NCBI RefSeq assembly: GCF_016887565.1
Contig: NZ_CP069396.1
Coordinates: 8,166,001-8,230,000, forward strand
Source: Archangium violaceum
GTDB taxonomy: Bacteria; Myxococcota; Myxococcia; Myxococcales; Myxococcaceae
Reading direction: 5' to 3'
DNA length: 64,000 bases
The position numbers were made by a program, and so were the translations under genes. This document shows positions 42,311 through 50,362 of this stretch, piece by piece. Within the stretch, counting starts at the first letter, position 1. Each line of letters opens with the position of its first letter. The notes below the pieces were generated by a model that was not told the origin of the DNA, ran no database searches, and saw nothing but the letters and a program-made list of their open reading frames with translations.

Positions 42311-42640
42311 GAAACCCCCTCTACAAGTCTGGTTTGTTGACGCAAAAGCCAACCCTTGTACATTTCTCACACTCCCAGTGTCAAAGGGAAAAACCCGAAG
42401 TGAAGTCAGATTTGGAAAGACGGTCGGCGCTGTTGGCGTGGAAATCCCCGAAAACAAGCCACGAATCCAGTGTTTGATTATTTTTCCAATGTTCCTGGAT
42501 TGCGTATGGGTGGCTCCCCACGAAGGGCAGACCCGCGGGCGGATGGATTGAGCAATCACAACCCGCTCGGCGCGAGGTGCGACGGGGAGTGAACCCGCCA
42601 CTAGGCGGAGAGCAGTGGGCCGTGCTAGCTGTCGAGCACC
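42311..42640. promoter_or_regulatory. 330-bp divergent control region
   Basis: No gene. It separates the minus-strand 41132 gene from the plus-strand 42641 gene. It holds the promoter at 42355-42384 with an overlapping small palindrome. By eye the part from 42310 to 42500 is A/T-richer than the genome around it. No convincing promoter for the plus-strand gene was found. Confidence 0.5.
42355..42384 (-). promoter_or_regulatory. Sigma70-type promoter of the 41132 gene with overlapping palindrome
   Basis: TTGACA (42379-42384), 18-bp spacer and TACAAG (42355-42360). The palindrome ACACT-CCC-AGTGT (42369-42381) overlaps the -35 and spacer and could be an operator. The TTTGACACT at the -35 matches that of the promoter at 40999-41026. 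Confidence 0.55.
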
Positions 42641-44617
42641 ATGCGCATGTCCTGGAAGCGGCATCACTTCTTCGTGCTGGCTGTCGTCCTCGTCTCGCTG
42701 GGCCTCGTGGCGTGGTGGGCTCTGCCCGGGAGTGCTCCGGAAGAGACGCCCACGAGGACTCCGGCCCGGAATGCCAGCACCCAGACGGCCTCCTCGCCGC
42801 GCCCCGAGCTCCCGGAGTTGCCGACGAAGACGGCCGATGGCTCCCGGCTCTGGGCTCCGGGCATGAGTTATCGCTACGCCGTGGAGACGGACCAGGAGGT
42901 GACCTTCAGCTCGTCACAGCCCGGTGCGCCCGTTCCTCCTGGCATGCGCTTCCATATCCAAGGGGAGTGGAACGTGGGCATCGTGAGCGCCGGCGAGGCC
43001 CGGATCGAAGCCCAGGTGCGGCTGGTGCCGGCGAGCGTCTCCGTCAACGTCGATGGAAAGGACGCACTCACACCCGAAGTGCGTCAGGCCATGATGGCCA
43101 GCCTGACCATGCCCTTTTTCATGACCCTGGAGCGCTCCGGTGCCGCGCGATGGGTCCATTTCGAGATGGGCACGGATGTGCTGGCACAAGGCATCCTCCG
43201 CTCCGTGGTCGCGGCCTCCCAGTTCGTGGTGACTGGCGTTCCCCAGCAGTCGTGGCAGACCGACGAGTACGACGTCACGGGCCAGTACCAGGCCTCATAC
43301 CAACGACTGTCAGGTGTGAAACAGTTCGAGAAGACGAAGCAAGCCTATACACATGTGGCCACCTCCCAGGGGCTTCAGCCCTATCAGGCGGGCACGCTGC
43401 GCATCGACGTGAGCTCGCGCACCACCTTCGGGCTCGCCGAGGATGGCTGGGCCGAGACGCTTCAGGCCCAGGAGCGGCTGGAGGTGGATGCCGGTCAGGG
43501 AATGCCCAGGGTGAGCAACCAGCTCCAGCTCCGTCTTCGTCTGCTGGAGCGAACCCGGGACGTCTCCCTGCTCGGTGCGCTGGAGGCGCGCCGGGCGAGC
43601 TTGAGCACGATGCTCCTGGCCAGCTACCAGGCCCAGACGCAGGATCCCAAGGAGCGTTACCGTCGGCTGCTGGCGGGCAAGCACTTCAATGATCTGCTCA
43701 ACGACTTGCGCTCCCTGCCCAAGACGGAGCGGGAGCGGGACGACGCCCGCTCGCTGGCGTTGGAGCAACTGCGCGCGCTCTTCATGCTCGAGCCCACCGA
43801 GGCCCTGAAGGTGCCCGATACACTGCGCAAGGGGGACCTGGATCCCATCGCGGCCAGTCCCCTGCTCGGCGCACTCTCCGCGGCCAGCACGCCAGAGGCC
43901 ATCCAGGCCCTCTCGAAGGTCGTCGACGATTCCTCCATCGGGGTGCCCGTGCGCACGGACGCGACCGCCGCGCTCGGCATGGCGGACGCCCCCACCCAGG
44001 AAGGAGTCAATGCCCTGAGGAACCTCAGGCGCGCTCCCCAGCCAGAGCTGCGCGACACGGCGACACTGGGGCTGGGCAACGCGGCGTACCAGATGCAGGA
44101 CGAGAACGCCCGCGGCGCGGAGGGCGTCGTGCGAGAGCTCGAGACGGCGTACCGCTCCGCGAGGACCCCGGAGGAGCAAGCCATCCTCCTGCGGGCCCTG
44201 GGCAATACCCGGGACGCGCGCGCCCTGGCGACGATCCAGAGCGGACTGGGCTCCAACTCGATCCTGGTGCGACAGGCCGCGGTCGAGGCCCTGCGCCTGA
44301 TTCCGGAGCCAACCGCCGACCGGCTCCTGGCGACACAGCTCCTCGGGGATGCCTCGCCCGACGTGCGCAAGGCCGCCTTGTTCGCCGCCAGCTTCCGGCC
44401 TCTCGAGCCCCTCCTGCCCTCGTTGCAGCAGGTGCTGCAGCGGGACCCCGCGGATGCGGTCAGGAGCGAGGTCGTCCACCTGCTGGGGGCCAACCTGCCC
44501 AAGCTGCCCGGCGCGCGCGTCCTGCTGAGCTGGAGCAGTCAGAACGACGCCAATCCGGCCATCCGTCAGCTCGCCACCCGCTTCCTCGACCACGTCGCCG
44601 AGAACGCTCACCCCTGA
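42641..44617 (+). CDS. Membrane-anchored protein resembling large lipid-transfer proteins, with HEAT-like repeats
   Basis: 658 residues. One N-terminal anchor helix (FFVLAVVLVSLGLVAWWALP), a Pro/Thr-rich linker, then a beta-rich domain at ~75-310 (LWAPGMSYRYAVETDQEVTF, GEWNVGIVSAGEARIEAQVR) and a helical superhelix at ~320-655 with HEAT-like repeats (VRTDATAALGMADAPTQEG, PEEQAILLRALGNTRDARAL, VRQAAVEALRLIPEP, VRKAALFAASFRPLEPLLP). The sequence ARWVHFEMGTDVLAQGILRS followed by EYDVTGQYQASYQ resembles the order in animal vitellogenin/MTP/apoB N-terminal regions (a short strand, then N-x-R-G-I-L, then E-x-D-x-x-G-x-C/Y-x-x-Y). This resemblance is read by eye and needs a profile test. It is the only plus-strand gene in the island and faces away from the cluster. 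An inner-membrane anchor with a periplasmic body is predicted. Confidence 0.6.
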   Translation: MRMSWKRHHFFVLAVVLVSLGLVAWWALPGSAPEETPTRTPARNASTQTASSPRPELPELPTKTADGSRLWAPGMSYRYAVETDQEVTFSSSQPGAPVPPGMRFHIQGEWNVGIVSAGEARIEAQVRLVPASVSVNVDGKDALTPEVRQAMMASLTMPFFMTLERSGAARWVHFEMGTDVLAQGILRSVVAASQFVVTGVPQQSWQTDEYDVTGQYQASYQRLSGVKQFEKTKQAYTHVATSQGLQPYQAGTLRIDVSSRTTFGLAEDGWAETLQAQERLEVDAGQGMPRVSNQLQLRLRLLERTRDVSLLGALEARRASLSTMLLASYQAQTQDPKERYRRLLAGKHFNDLLNDLRSLPKTERERDDARSLALEQLRALFMLEPTEALKVPDTLRKGDLDPIAASPLLGALSAASTPEAIQALSKVVDDSSIGVPVRTDATAALGMADAPTQEGVNALRNLRRAPQPELRDTATLGLGNAAYQMQDENARGAEGVVRELETAYRSARTPEEQAILLRALGNTRDARALATIQSGLGSNSILVRQAAVEALRLIPEPTADRLLATQLLGDASPDVRKAALFAASFRPLEPLLPSLQQVLQRDPADAVRSEVVHLLGANLPKLPGARVLLSWSSQNDANPAIRQLATRFLDHVAENAHP

Positions 44618-44648
44618 GCGGCCCCGTTCAGTCCCCGCGCACCCGCGC

Positions 44649-45557
44649 TCAAGCCCTCGGGTGCGCGGCGTCGTAGACGGCCTGGAGCTGCTCCCAGCTC
44701 ACGTGCGTGTACCGCTGGGTGGTGGAGAGGCTCGCGTGGCCCAGCAGCTCCTGGATGCTGCGGATGTCCGCCCCACCCCCGAGCAGGTGTGTGGCGAACG
44801 AGTGACGCATCGCGTGCGGGCTCACCTTGCGCTGCAGCGCGCACTGCACCACGTACGTGTCCAGATGCCTCGCGATGCTCCGGGGCGTCAGCCGGCCTCC
44901 GCGGTAGTTGAGGAACACCGCGTCCGCGTCCTGCTCCGGCCGAGGCACCGCGAGCAGCTCGCCCCGTCGCGCCAGATACGCATCCAGCGCGCGGATGGCC
45001 TGCGCGTTCACCGGCACCAGGCGCTCCTTGCTGCCCTTGCCCATCACCCGGACGATGCGCCCGCTGCGGTCCACGTCCAGCAGGTTCAGCCCGCACAGCT
45101 CGCTGATGCGCAGGCCGCCGCCGTACAGCATCTCCAGGATGGCCCTGTCCCGCAGGCCCAGCACCGTCTTCCGCGACGGCATGTCGAGGATGGCGAACAC
45201 CTCGTCCACGGGGAGCACCTTGGGCAGGCTCTTGGGCAGCTTGGGGCTCTTCACCAGCTTGGCCGGGCTGCCCGGCAGCAGCTTCTGCCGCACCAGGTAC
45301 TTGTAGAAGCTCTTGATGCTCGCGAGCCGCCGCGCGCGGCTGCTCGGCGCATGGTCCACCGCCAGCGTGCCCATGTAGCCACGGATGGACGCGTGCGTGG
45401 CCGCCAGCAGCGTCAGCTTCATCCGCTCGACCAGGTAGCGCTCGAAGTCCACCAGGTCGATGAGGTAGTTGCGCACGGTATGGGGACTGGCGCCCTTCTC
45501 GTCCTCGAGGTGGGCGCGGAACTTCTCCAGCAGCGGCGACAGCTCGGCGGTGCTCAT
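44649..45557 (-). CDS. xerC: Tyrosine recombinase XerC
   Basis: 302-residue site-specific recombinase that with XerD resolves chromosome dimers at dif. N-terminal SAM-like DNA-binding domain (EDEKGASPHTVRNYLIDLVD) and C-terminal catalytic domain with the full set Arg150 (LRISELCGL), Lys174 (GKGSKERLVPV), His248 and Arg251 (HAMRHSFATHLL), His274 (LLGHASLSTTQ) and Tyr283 (RYTHVS). It falls in the trmFO-xerC-hslV-hslU order seen in many bacteria, though a lipoprotein gene separates it from trmFO and the island separates it from hslV. Its last ~16 codons are duplicated at 33455, so its end appears to have been the target of an insertion. Confidence 0.93.
   Translation of the reverse strand: MSTAELSPLLEKFRAHLEDEKGASPHTVRNYLIDLVDFERYLVERMKLTLLAATHASIRGYMGTLAVDHAPSSRARRLASIKSFYKYLVRQKLLPGSPAKLVKSPKLPKSLPKVLPVDEVFAILDMPSRKTVLGLRDRAILEMLYGGGLRISELCGLNLLDVDRSGRIVRVMGKGSKERLVPVNAQAIRALDAYLARRGELLAVPRPEQDADAVFLNYRGGRLTPRSIARHLDTYVVQCALQRKVSPHAMRHSFATHLLGGGADIRSIQELLGHASLSTTQRYTHVSWEQLQAVYDAAHPRA
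44654..44702 (-). repeat. Right direct repeat within the xerC 3' end
   Basis: Partner of 33455-33503 in the same orientation. It covers the codons for VSWEQLQAVYDAAHPR, starting two codons after the catalytic Tyr283. The three mismatches are at 44659, 44689 and 44691. If the island came from outside, this copy would have completed xerC on insertion. Confidence 0.75.
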
Positions 45558-45600
45558 GGGCGGCTCCAGCGTAGACTCAACCGGGCCGCCCGCAAGCTTC

Positions 45601-47202
45601 TCACGGCTGGGCCGGCGCCACGTACACGCCGGGGTTCGGCCCCTGCTTCACCACGTACACCGCCAGCGAATCGTCCGGGCCCGCGAAGTACGCCGGCAGC
45701 TGCGCGCCCTGATCGAGCGTCTTCCTCGCCTGCGTCTTCACGTCGTAGACGGCCACGTCGAACGTGTCCGAGTCCATCCGCGCCGAGGTGGCGAGGATCC
45801 GGTTCCCATCCCCGGACAGCTTGTAGCTGTAGATGCCCTGCATCCACGTCTGGGGCTGGGTCTGCTCGGCCGGAGGCAGCGTCAGCGCCTTGAAGTCACA
45901 AGCACGGCCCTCGCGGATGCAGCCGGCGCGGAAGACGAGCGCCTTGTTCTCGGGGGCGAAGCCGTAGCCGAAGACGCCCGGGTGGGCCTTCTCCGCCTTC
46001 TCCGCGCCCACCTGGTACAGCATCAGGTCCACCGAGTAGATGGGCTTGAGGAAGCGCGAGAGGAAGGCCACGTACTTGCCGTCCTTGCCCCAGAGGAAGT
46101 TCGGCACGCGGCTGCCCACCAGCTTCGGCTCACCGTCCGGCAGCGTCACCACGCCCATCAGCCCCGCGCCCGCGGGCAGGTCGTACTTCGCCAGGAAGCC
46201 CAGTGCCTGGGAGTCCGGCGAGAAGGTCAGCTCCTTCACGCGCTCGCCCACCTTGCGTCCCGGCTCGCCCGACGCCGGGCCCACGTACAGGTCGCCCGGC
46301 ACCTCCGGCTTGCCTCCATCGTTGCGCGCCAGCCACTTCGAGTCCGGCGAGAAGGCGAACGCCGTCGAGCCCGAGGCCACCTTCCGGCCCTTCAGCTCCG
46401 GCAGGTCCGCCAGGTACAGGTCATACATGCCCGGCATCGCCGGGGTGCGCACCTGGTACGCCACGCGCTTGGAGTCCGGCGACAGCACGAAGTCGCCCAC
46501 CTGGTCCGCCAGCTTGATCGGCTCGCCCTTCTTCGCCGCGTCCTCCACCACCGGCGTCGCCAGGAGCCCGCCGGCCGCCGCCAGCCGCCGCTTGAAGAAG
46601 AGCATCGTGCCGTCCGGGGAGAAGCCCGCGGTGGACACCTCGCCCCCCACCTGACGGAAGGGCCCCGCCGGCAGCGGGCCCAGCTTCAGCACCCCGCCGT
46701 CCACGAAGGCCAGTTGCGCGCCGTCCGGACTCGGCAGGAAGTACGTCACCGCGTCGCCCAGCTTCCTGGGCTCGGCACTGGGGTCGCTGAGCGCCAGCAC
46801 GTGCAGCGCACCGGACTGGTTCGCCAGGTTGTACCCCGTGAGGTACAGCACGTGCTTGGAGTCCGGGGTGAAGAGCATCCCCCCGGGCACGTTCGTCACC
46901 CCATCGCCCAGCTTGCGCGGCACGCCGCCCGTCACCGGCACCATGTACAGCTCGCCCAGCCGCATCTGCGGCGGAATGCCCTCCACCGTCGGCTTGCGCG
47001 TCTTGCGCAGGTACGTGGCGAACTGCCCGTCCTCGGTGACGCGCAGATCCTCCGCCGCGCCCTCGGCCAGCATCACGCCCACTCCGCCCACCACCGCTCC
47101 GGCCCGGGCGCTCCCCTTCCCTCCCCCGGCCTTGTCCCCGTCGCGCTTGCACCCCACCAGCGCGAGCGCCATCAGCGCTCCCGCCATCACGGTTCGTCTC
47201 AT
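45601..47202 (-). CDS. WD40/TolB-like beta-propeller lipoprotein
   Basis: 533-residue lipoprotein with signal [18 protein letters not shown] (lipobox ALVGC). The mature protein is a repeated four-strand unit with the TolB/WD40-like (PD40) marker FSPDGT or close variants: [79 protein letters not shown] and [13 protein letters not shown]. This predicts one or two propellers of 7-8 blades. The ATG overlaps the trmFO stop (ATGA, 47199-47202) and has GAGGA 4 nt upstream, so it is coupled to trmFO. It is 43 bp upstream of xerC. The ligand and role are unknown, possibly envelope monitoring or protein interaction. Confidence 0.82.
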   Translation of the reverse strand: MRRTVMAGALMALALVGCKRDGDKAGGGKGSARAGAVVGGVGVMLAEGAAEDLRVTEDGQFATYLRKTRKPTVEGIPPQMRLGELYMVPVTGGVPRKLGDGVTNVPGGMLFTPDSKHVLYLTGYNLANQSGALHVLALSDPSAEPRKLGDAVTYFLPSPDGAQLAFVDGGVLKLGPLPAGPFRQVGGEVSTAGFSPDGTMLFFKRRLAAAGGLLATPVVEDAAKKGEPIKLADQVGDFVLSPDSKRVAYQVRTPAMPGMYDLYLADLPELKGRKVASGSTAFAFSPDSKWLARNDGGKPEVPGDLYVGPASGEPGRKVGERVKELTFSPDSQALGFLAKYDLPAGAGLMGVVTLPDGEPKLVGSRVPNFLWGKDGKYVAFLSRFLKPIYSVDLMLYQVGAEKAEKAHPGVFGYGFAPENKALVFRAGCIREGRACDFKALTLPPAEQTQPQTWMQGIYSYKLSGDGNRILATSARMDSDTFDVAVYDVKTQARKTLDQGAQLPAYFAGPDDSLAVYVVKQGPNPGVYVAPAQP

Positions 47203-48554
47203 GCGGTCCTCTGGAGCTCCTGCGCGGGAGGGACACTCGGCAGCCACGCGGTCAGATCCGCCCGCGCCCGCTCCGCGTACTTCGCCCGCTTGTCCGCCTT
47301 CTTCACCCGCCCCGGCAGCGGCGGGAACAACCCGAAGATGACATTCGAGGGCTGGTAGTCATAGTCCGGCGGGTGTGCCTCGCCCGTCACGTGACGGTAG
47401 AGCGAGCCCATCGCCGTGGTGGCCGGCGGCGGGACGAACTCGCGCCCCGTCAGCCGCGCGTACACCGCCAGCGCCGTCATGTAGCCGCACGCCGCCGACT
47501 CCACGTACCCCTCCACGCCGGTGATCTGCCCCGCGAAGAACAGGCGCGGCTCCGCCTTGAGCGACAGGTCGCGCCCCAGCAGCCGCGGCGAGTCAATGAA
47601 GGTGTTGCGGTGGATCTGCCCCATCCGCAGGAACTCGGCGTTGGCCAGGCCCGGAATGCACGTGGTGAAGATGCGCTTCTGCTCGCCCCACGTCAGGCGC
47701 GTCTGGAAGCCCACCATGTTCCACGACGTGCCCGCCTTGTCCTCCATGCGCAGTTGCACCACCGCGTAGGGCTCCTCGCCCGTGCGCGGATCCTTCAGCC
47801 CCACCGGCTTCATCGGCCCGAAGGCCAGCGTCTCGTCGCCTCGATCGACCATCACCTCGATGGGCAGACACCCTTCGAAGTACCTGGGTTCCTCGAAGCT
47901 GTGCGGCTGCAGCTTCTGGCCCGCCTTCACCTCGGCGATGAACCGGTAGTACTCCTCCTGGTTCATCGGCAGGTTGATGTAGTCATCCCCTCCGCCCTTG
48001 CCGTAGCGGCTCGCGCGGAAGGCGATGTTCATGTCGATGGAGTCCCCCGCCACGATGGGGGCGATCGAATCGTAGAAGTAGAGCTTCTCCCCCACGTAGC
48101 GCTCGAGGTCCTTCGTCAGCGCGTCCGAGGTGAGTGGCCCCGTGGCCACCACCACCAGGCCCTCGGGCAGCTGGTCCACCTCGCCCGTCACCACCTCCAC
48201 GCCCGGGGCCTCGCGCACCGAGCGCGTCACCGCCGCCGAGAAGGCCTCGCGCTCCACCGCCAGCGCGTCACCCGCCGGCACCCGGTGCGTGTCCGCGCAC
48301 CCGAGAATCACCGACGACAGCGTCCGCAGCTCCGCGTGCAGCAGGCCGATGGCGCTCTCCGGGTTGTCCGAGCGCAACGAGTTGGAGCACACCAGCTCCG
48401 CGAACTGGTCCGTCTTGTGTGCCGGCGAGCGCCGGTGCGGCTTCATCTCGCGCAGCGTCACCGGTACCCCGCGCCGCGCCAGCTGCCAGGCGCACTCGCT
48501 CCCCGCCAGTCCACCGCCAATCACCGTCACCCGCTGAAACTTCACGTCCTGCAT
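47199..48554 (-). CDS. trmFO: tRNA (uracil-54-C5)-methyltransferase, folate-dependent, TrmFO
   Basis: TrmFO makes ribothymidine at position 54 of tRNA using methylenetetrahydrofolate and FAD, unlike the SAM-dependent TrmA. 451 residues from the ATG at 48554 ([20 protein letters not shown]), with GGAGA upstream; the frame to 48644 is not supported. FAD site [17 protein letters not shown], then [40 protein letters not shown], the FYDSIAPIV and [12 protein letters not shown] segments, [11 protein letters not shown] with a catalytic Cys, and [19 protein letters not shown]. FolD at 7 kb makes its cofactor precursor. It is followed by the coupled propeller lipoprotein. Confidence 0.95.
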   Translation of the reverse strand: MQDVKFQRVTVIGGGLAGSECAWQLARRGVPVTLREMKPHRRSPAHKTDQFAELVCSNSLRSDNPESAIGLLHAELRTLSSVILGCADTHRVPAGDALAVEREAFSAAVTRSVREAPGVEVVTGEVDQLPEGLVVVATGPLTSDALTKDLERYVGEKLYFYDSIAPIVAGDSIDMNIAFRASRYGKGGGDDYINLPMNQEEYYRFIAEVKAGQKLQPHSFEEPRYFEGCLPIEVMVDRGDETLAFGPMKPVGLKDPRTGEEPYAVVQLRMEDKAGTSWNMVGFQTRLTWGEQKRIFTTCIPGLANAEFLRMGQIHRNTFIDSPRLLGRDLSLKAEPRLFFAGQITGVEGYVESAACGYMTALAVYARLTGREFVPPPATTAMGSLYRHVTGEAHPPDYDYQPSNVIFGLFPPLPGRVKKADKRAKYAERARADLTAWLPSVPPAQELQRTA

Positions 48555-48812
48555 CACACTCTCCGGGGGCCGTCCTGGGCCCGTCCGGCAACTGTTAGCA
48601 GGACCACCCCGCCCTTTCCCACACTCCCGCGCATGGATGTCCACTCCCGGGGCAACGATCCCCTGCTCGCCCGCCTCCTCCCCGGCCCTGCGACAAGTAG
48701 GAGAAACAGAAACAGTTTCCCTACCTCCCCCTGGCTCCTAGCTTTTCCCCGTTCATCGCGCGGGAAAGTCGGTCCGGGCGACGCAGTGCACCATTGGATG
48801 GAGCGACAGGCC

Positions 48813-49202
48813 ATGAACCGAGACAACGACCTTCTGAGGATTCGCGAGCTCCTGCAGCGCCGCCGTCGGGACATCCTGCACGCGAGTCAGGGGGCACAAC
48901 GCGAGCTGAGCGCGCTGAAGGACCAGGACCGCGATCCGGAGTACGAGGAGAACGCCCAGGCGGAGCTGGCGGACTACACCCTGTCCAGCCTGATGGAGGC
49001 GCAGCGGCGCGAGGTGATGCTCATCGATGCCGCGCTGCGTCGGATGGACACGGGCGTGTTCGGCGTCTGCGTGGACTGCGGCTTCGACATCCCCATCGAG
49101 CGGCTGGAGGCGCTGCCCTTCGCCATCCGGTGTGAGGAAGACGCAACGCGTCACGAGCTGGACATGCGCGGCGGGCACCACCAGGCGGTACCGACGCTCT
49201 AG
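48813..49202 (+). CDS. DksA/TraR-type zinc-finger transcription factor, degenerate finger
   Basis: 129-residue protein. N-terminal coiled coil (LRIRELLQRRRRDILHASQG, DPEYEENAQAELADYTLSSL) with acidic residues at the tip, then a DksA/TraR finger: RMDTGVFGVCVDCGFDIPIE and RLEALPFAIRCEED. Such proteins reach into the RNA polymerase secondary channel and, with ppGpp, adjust transcription in starvation. Only three of the usual four finger Cys remain (CVDC and one Cys in RCEED), with the fourth replaced by Asp, so metal binding may be altered. I chose the ATG at 48813 for its GGAG; an in-frame ATG at 48798 is possible. It lies between the topA/aglRQS group and trmFO on the opposite strand. Confidence 0.8.
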   Translation: MNRDNDLLRIRELLQRRRRDILHASQGAQRELSALKDQDRDPEYEENAQAELADYTLSSLMEAQRREVMLIDAALRRMDTGVFGVCVDCGFDIPIERLEALPFAIRCEEDATRHELDMRGGHHQAVPTL

Positions 49203-49242
49203 CACGCACGTCCGGTGGGGCGCCTGGGAGGCCAGGGGCGCC

Positions 49243-49830
49243 CTACTGGGGCTTGCCCTCGTCCTGGAGGACCACGAACCGGTAGTTCTCCAGCTCGTTC
49301 TGGCCCGCCGTGTAGAGCACCGTGAGGAGCATGTCGTACGGGATGGCCTTGTCCGCGATGACGGACAGCTCCCGGTTGAACGGCGCCGCCGGGTTGCGCT
49401 CGGCGATGTACTTGAGCTTCTCCACTTCCTTCTTGAGCTGCGCGTCCAGCGAGACCACCAGCCGGCCCTGGAGCGCCTCGGGGGGAATCTGCCCTCCCTT
49501 GAGCCGCAGCACTTCCTTCTCCCCCACGAGGATGTTCTTGGGGGTGACGGTGACGGCCACGGTGTCCTTGGGCGTGGCGCGCGTGGAGGACACCGGCGGC
49601 CGCACGTCCTCGCTGGCCGTCAGCGCCGCCGAGGACGAGGCGAAGGACTTGAGGAGGAACACCAGGAGGATGGTCATCATGTCCATCATCGCGGTGATGT
49701 TCAGCTCCTTGATCTCCCCGGCGGCCTCGCGCTCCTTGCGCTTCTTGCGCGCGAGCGCCTTGCGGTAGCGCATGCGCTGCAGCCGCTCTTCATCCGACGG
49801 CACCTGGAAGGAACTCTCGCCCGTCGACAT
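49243..49830 (-). CDS. aglS: TolR/ExbD-like protein, probable gliding motor component AglS
   Basis: 195-residue inner-membrane protein with one helix (residues ~44-66, NITAMMDMMTILLVFLLKSF) carrying the conserved proton-path Asp50. A periplasmic domain follows (PKNILVGEKEVLRLKGGQIP, RLVVSLDAQLKKEVEKLKYI). It is the second TolR-type gene after a TolQ-type gene, the order of aglR-aglQ-aglS in Myxococcus, which powers gliding by harvesting proton motive force. It abuts aglQ without spacing. A general ExbD/TolR function cannot be excluded, but two TolR partners for one TolQ and the close match of AglQ favour the motor. Confidence 0.75.
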   Translation of the reverse strand: MSTGESSFQVPSDEERLQRMRYRKALARKKRKEREAAGEIKELNITAMMDMMTILLVFLLKSFASSSAALTASEDVRPPVSSTRATPKDTVAVTVTPKNILVGEKEVLRLKGGQIPPEALQGRLVVSLDAQLKKEVEKLKYIAERNPAAPFNRELSVIADKAIPYDMLLTVLYTAGQNELENYRFVVLQDEGKPQ

Positions 49831-50352
49831 CTAGATGGCTCCGAGGGTGACGTCCGGGAAGAGCACGCGGTGCGACTTGTCCTGCGTCTCGCGGACGGCA
49901 TCCATGGTCTGGATGAGCGCGTCGTAGGGCGTCTCGGGGTCCGCGGCGACGATGACCTTCGTCTCGGCGGGGAAGGCGCTCTTGATCTTCACCATCTGCG
50001 CGTTGAGGGCGGCGTAGTCGTACGAGCCATCCGCCTTGACGGGGATGGTGGGCTCGCCCTCCTTGCCGAGGATGGTGTTCTCGCTGTTGACGAAGTGCCC
50101 CTTCTTGCTGATGAGCACGCTGAGCGTCAGCTTGGGCTGCTCCGGGTTCTCCTCCGGGGCCACCGAGGTGCTGGGGCCGCCGTAGCTCGGCGCGCTCACG
50201 TTGACGATGCCGAAGGCCGCCAGCCCGTTGATGGACAGCAGCATGAACAGGATGAGGTTCATGAGGATGTCGAGGTACGGGACGATGTTGAGCTCGCCCG
50301 TCTCCTCTTCCTCACGCGGCTTGAGCTTGCGCCTGGAGTAGTAGAACGCCAT
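49831..50352 (-). CDS. aglQ: TolR/ExbD-like protein, probable gliding motor component AglQ
   Basis: 173-residue inner-membrane protein: short cytoplasmic N-terminus MAFYYSRRKLKPREEEETG, one helix with LNIVPYLDILMNLILFML, where the Asp is residue 28, and a periplasmic domain. The position of this Asp matches the Asp28 of Myxococcus AglQ, known from published work to be required for motor function. The reading ELNIVPYLDI is typical of the TolR proton channel. It lies between the TolQ gene (10 bp upstream) and the second TolR gene (0 bp downstream). It is expected to run the trans-envelope gliding complexes. Confidence 0.78.
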   Translation of the reverse strand: MAFYYSRRKLKPREEEETGELNIVPYLDILMNLILFMLLSINGLAAFGIVNVSAPSYGGPSTSVAPEENPEQPKLTLSVLISKKGHFVNSENTILGKEGEPTIPVKADGSYDYAALNAQMVKIKSAFPAETKVIVAADPETPYDALIQTMDAVRETQDKSHRVLFPDVTLGAI

Positions 50353-50362
50353 GGAAGCGCCC

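Larger units (their letters stand above)
33455..44702. mobile_element. Candidate genomic island inserted at the 3' end of xerC
   Basis: An 11.15-kb block lies between two direct copies of a 49-bp sequence (33455-33503 and 44654-44702, 46 of 49 bases identical). The right copy is the real 3' end of xerC; the left copy is an isolated fragment. The block separates xerC from hslV, which are neighbours in many bacteria. Cargo: three Hint proteins, an S8 protease, an SBBP lipoprotein, a membrane protein, a beta-rich secreted protein and a divergent LLTP-like protein. No integrase lies inside, so the element would be an immobile relic, or mobilised in trans. A tandem duplication of xerC that later decayed would be an alternative origin. 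Confidence 0.55.

Noticed and set aside
43310-44611. 433-codon minus-strand frame opposite the LLTP-like gene
   Set aside because: Antisense shadow with no start signal. The plus-strand frame has an anchor helix and a coherent repeat structure.
48725-48760. Sigma54-like promoter before the dksA-like gene
   Set aside because: A TGGC and GCTTTT pair is visible but the GG-to-GC spacing is wrong for sigma54 (-24/-12).
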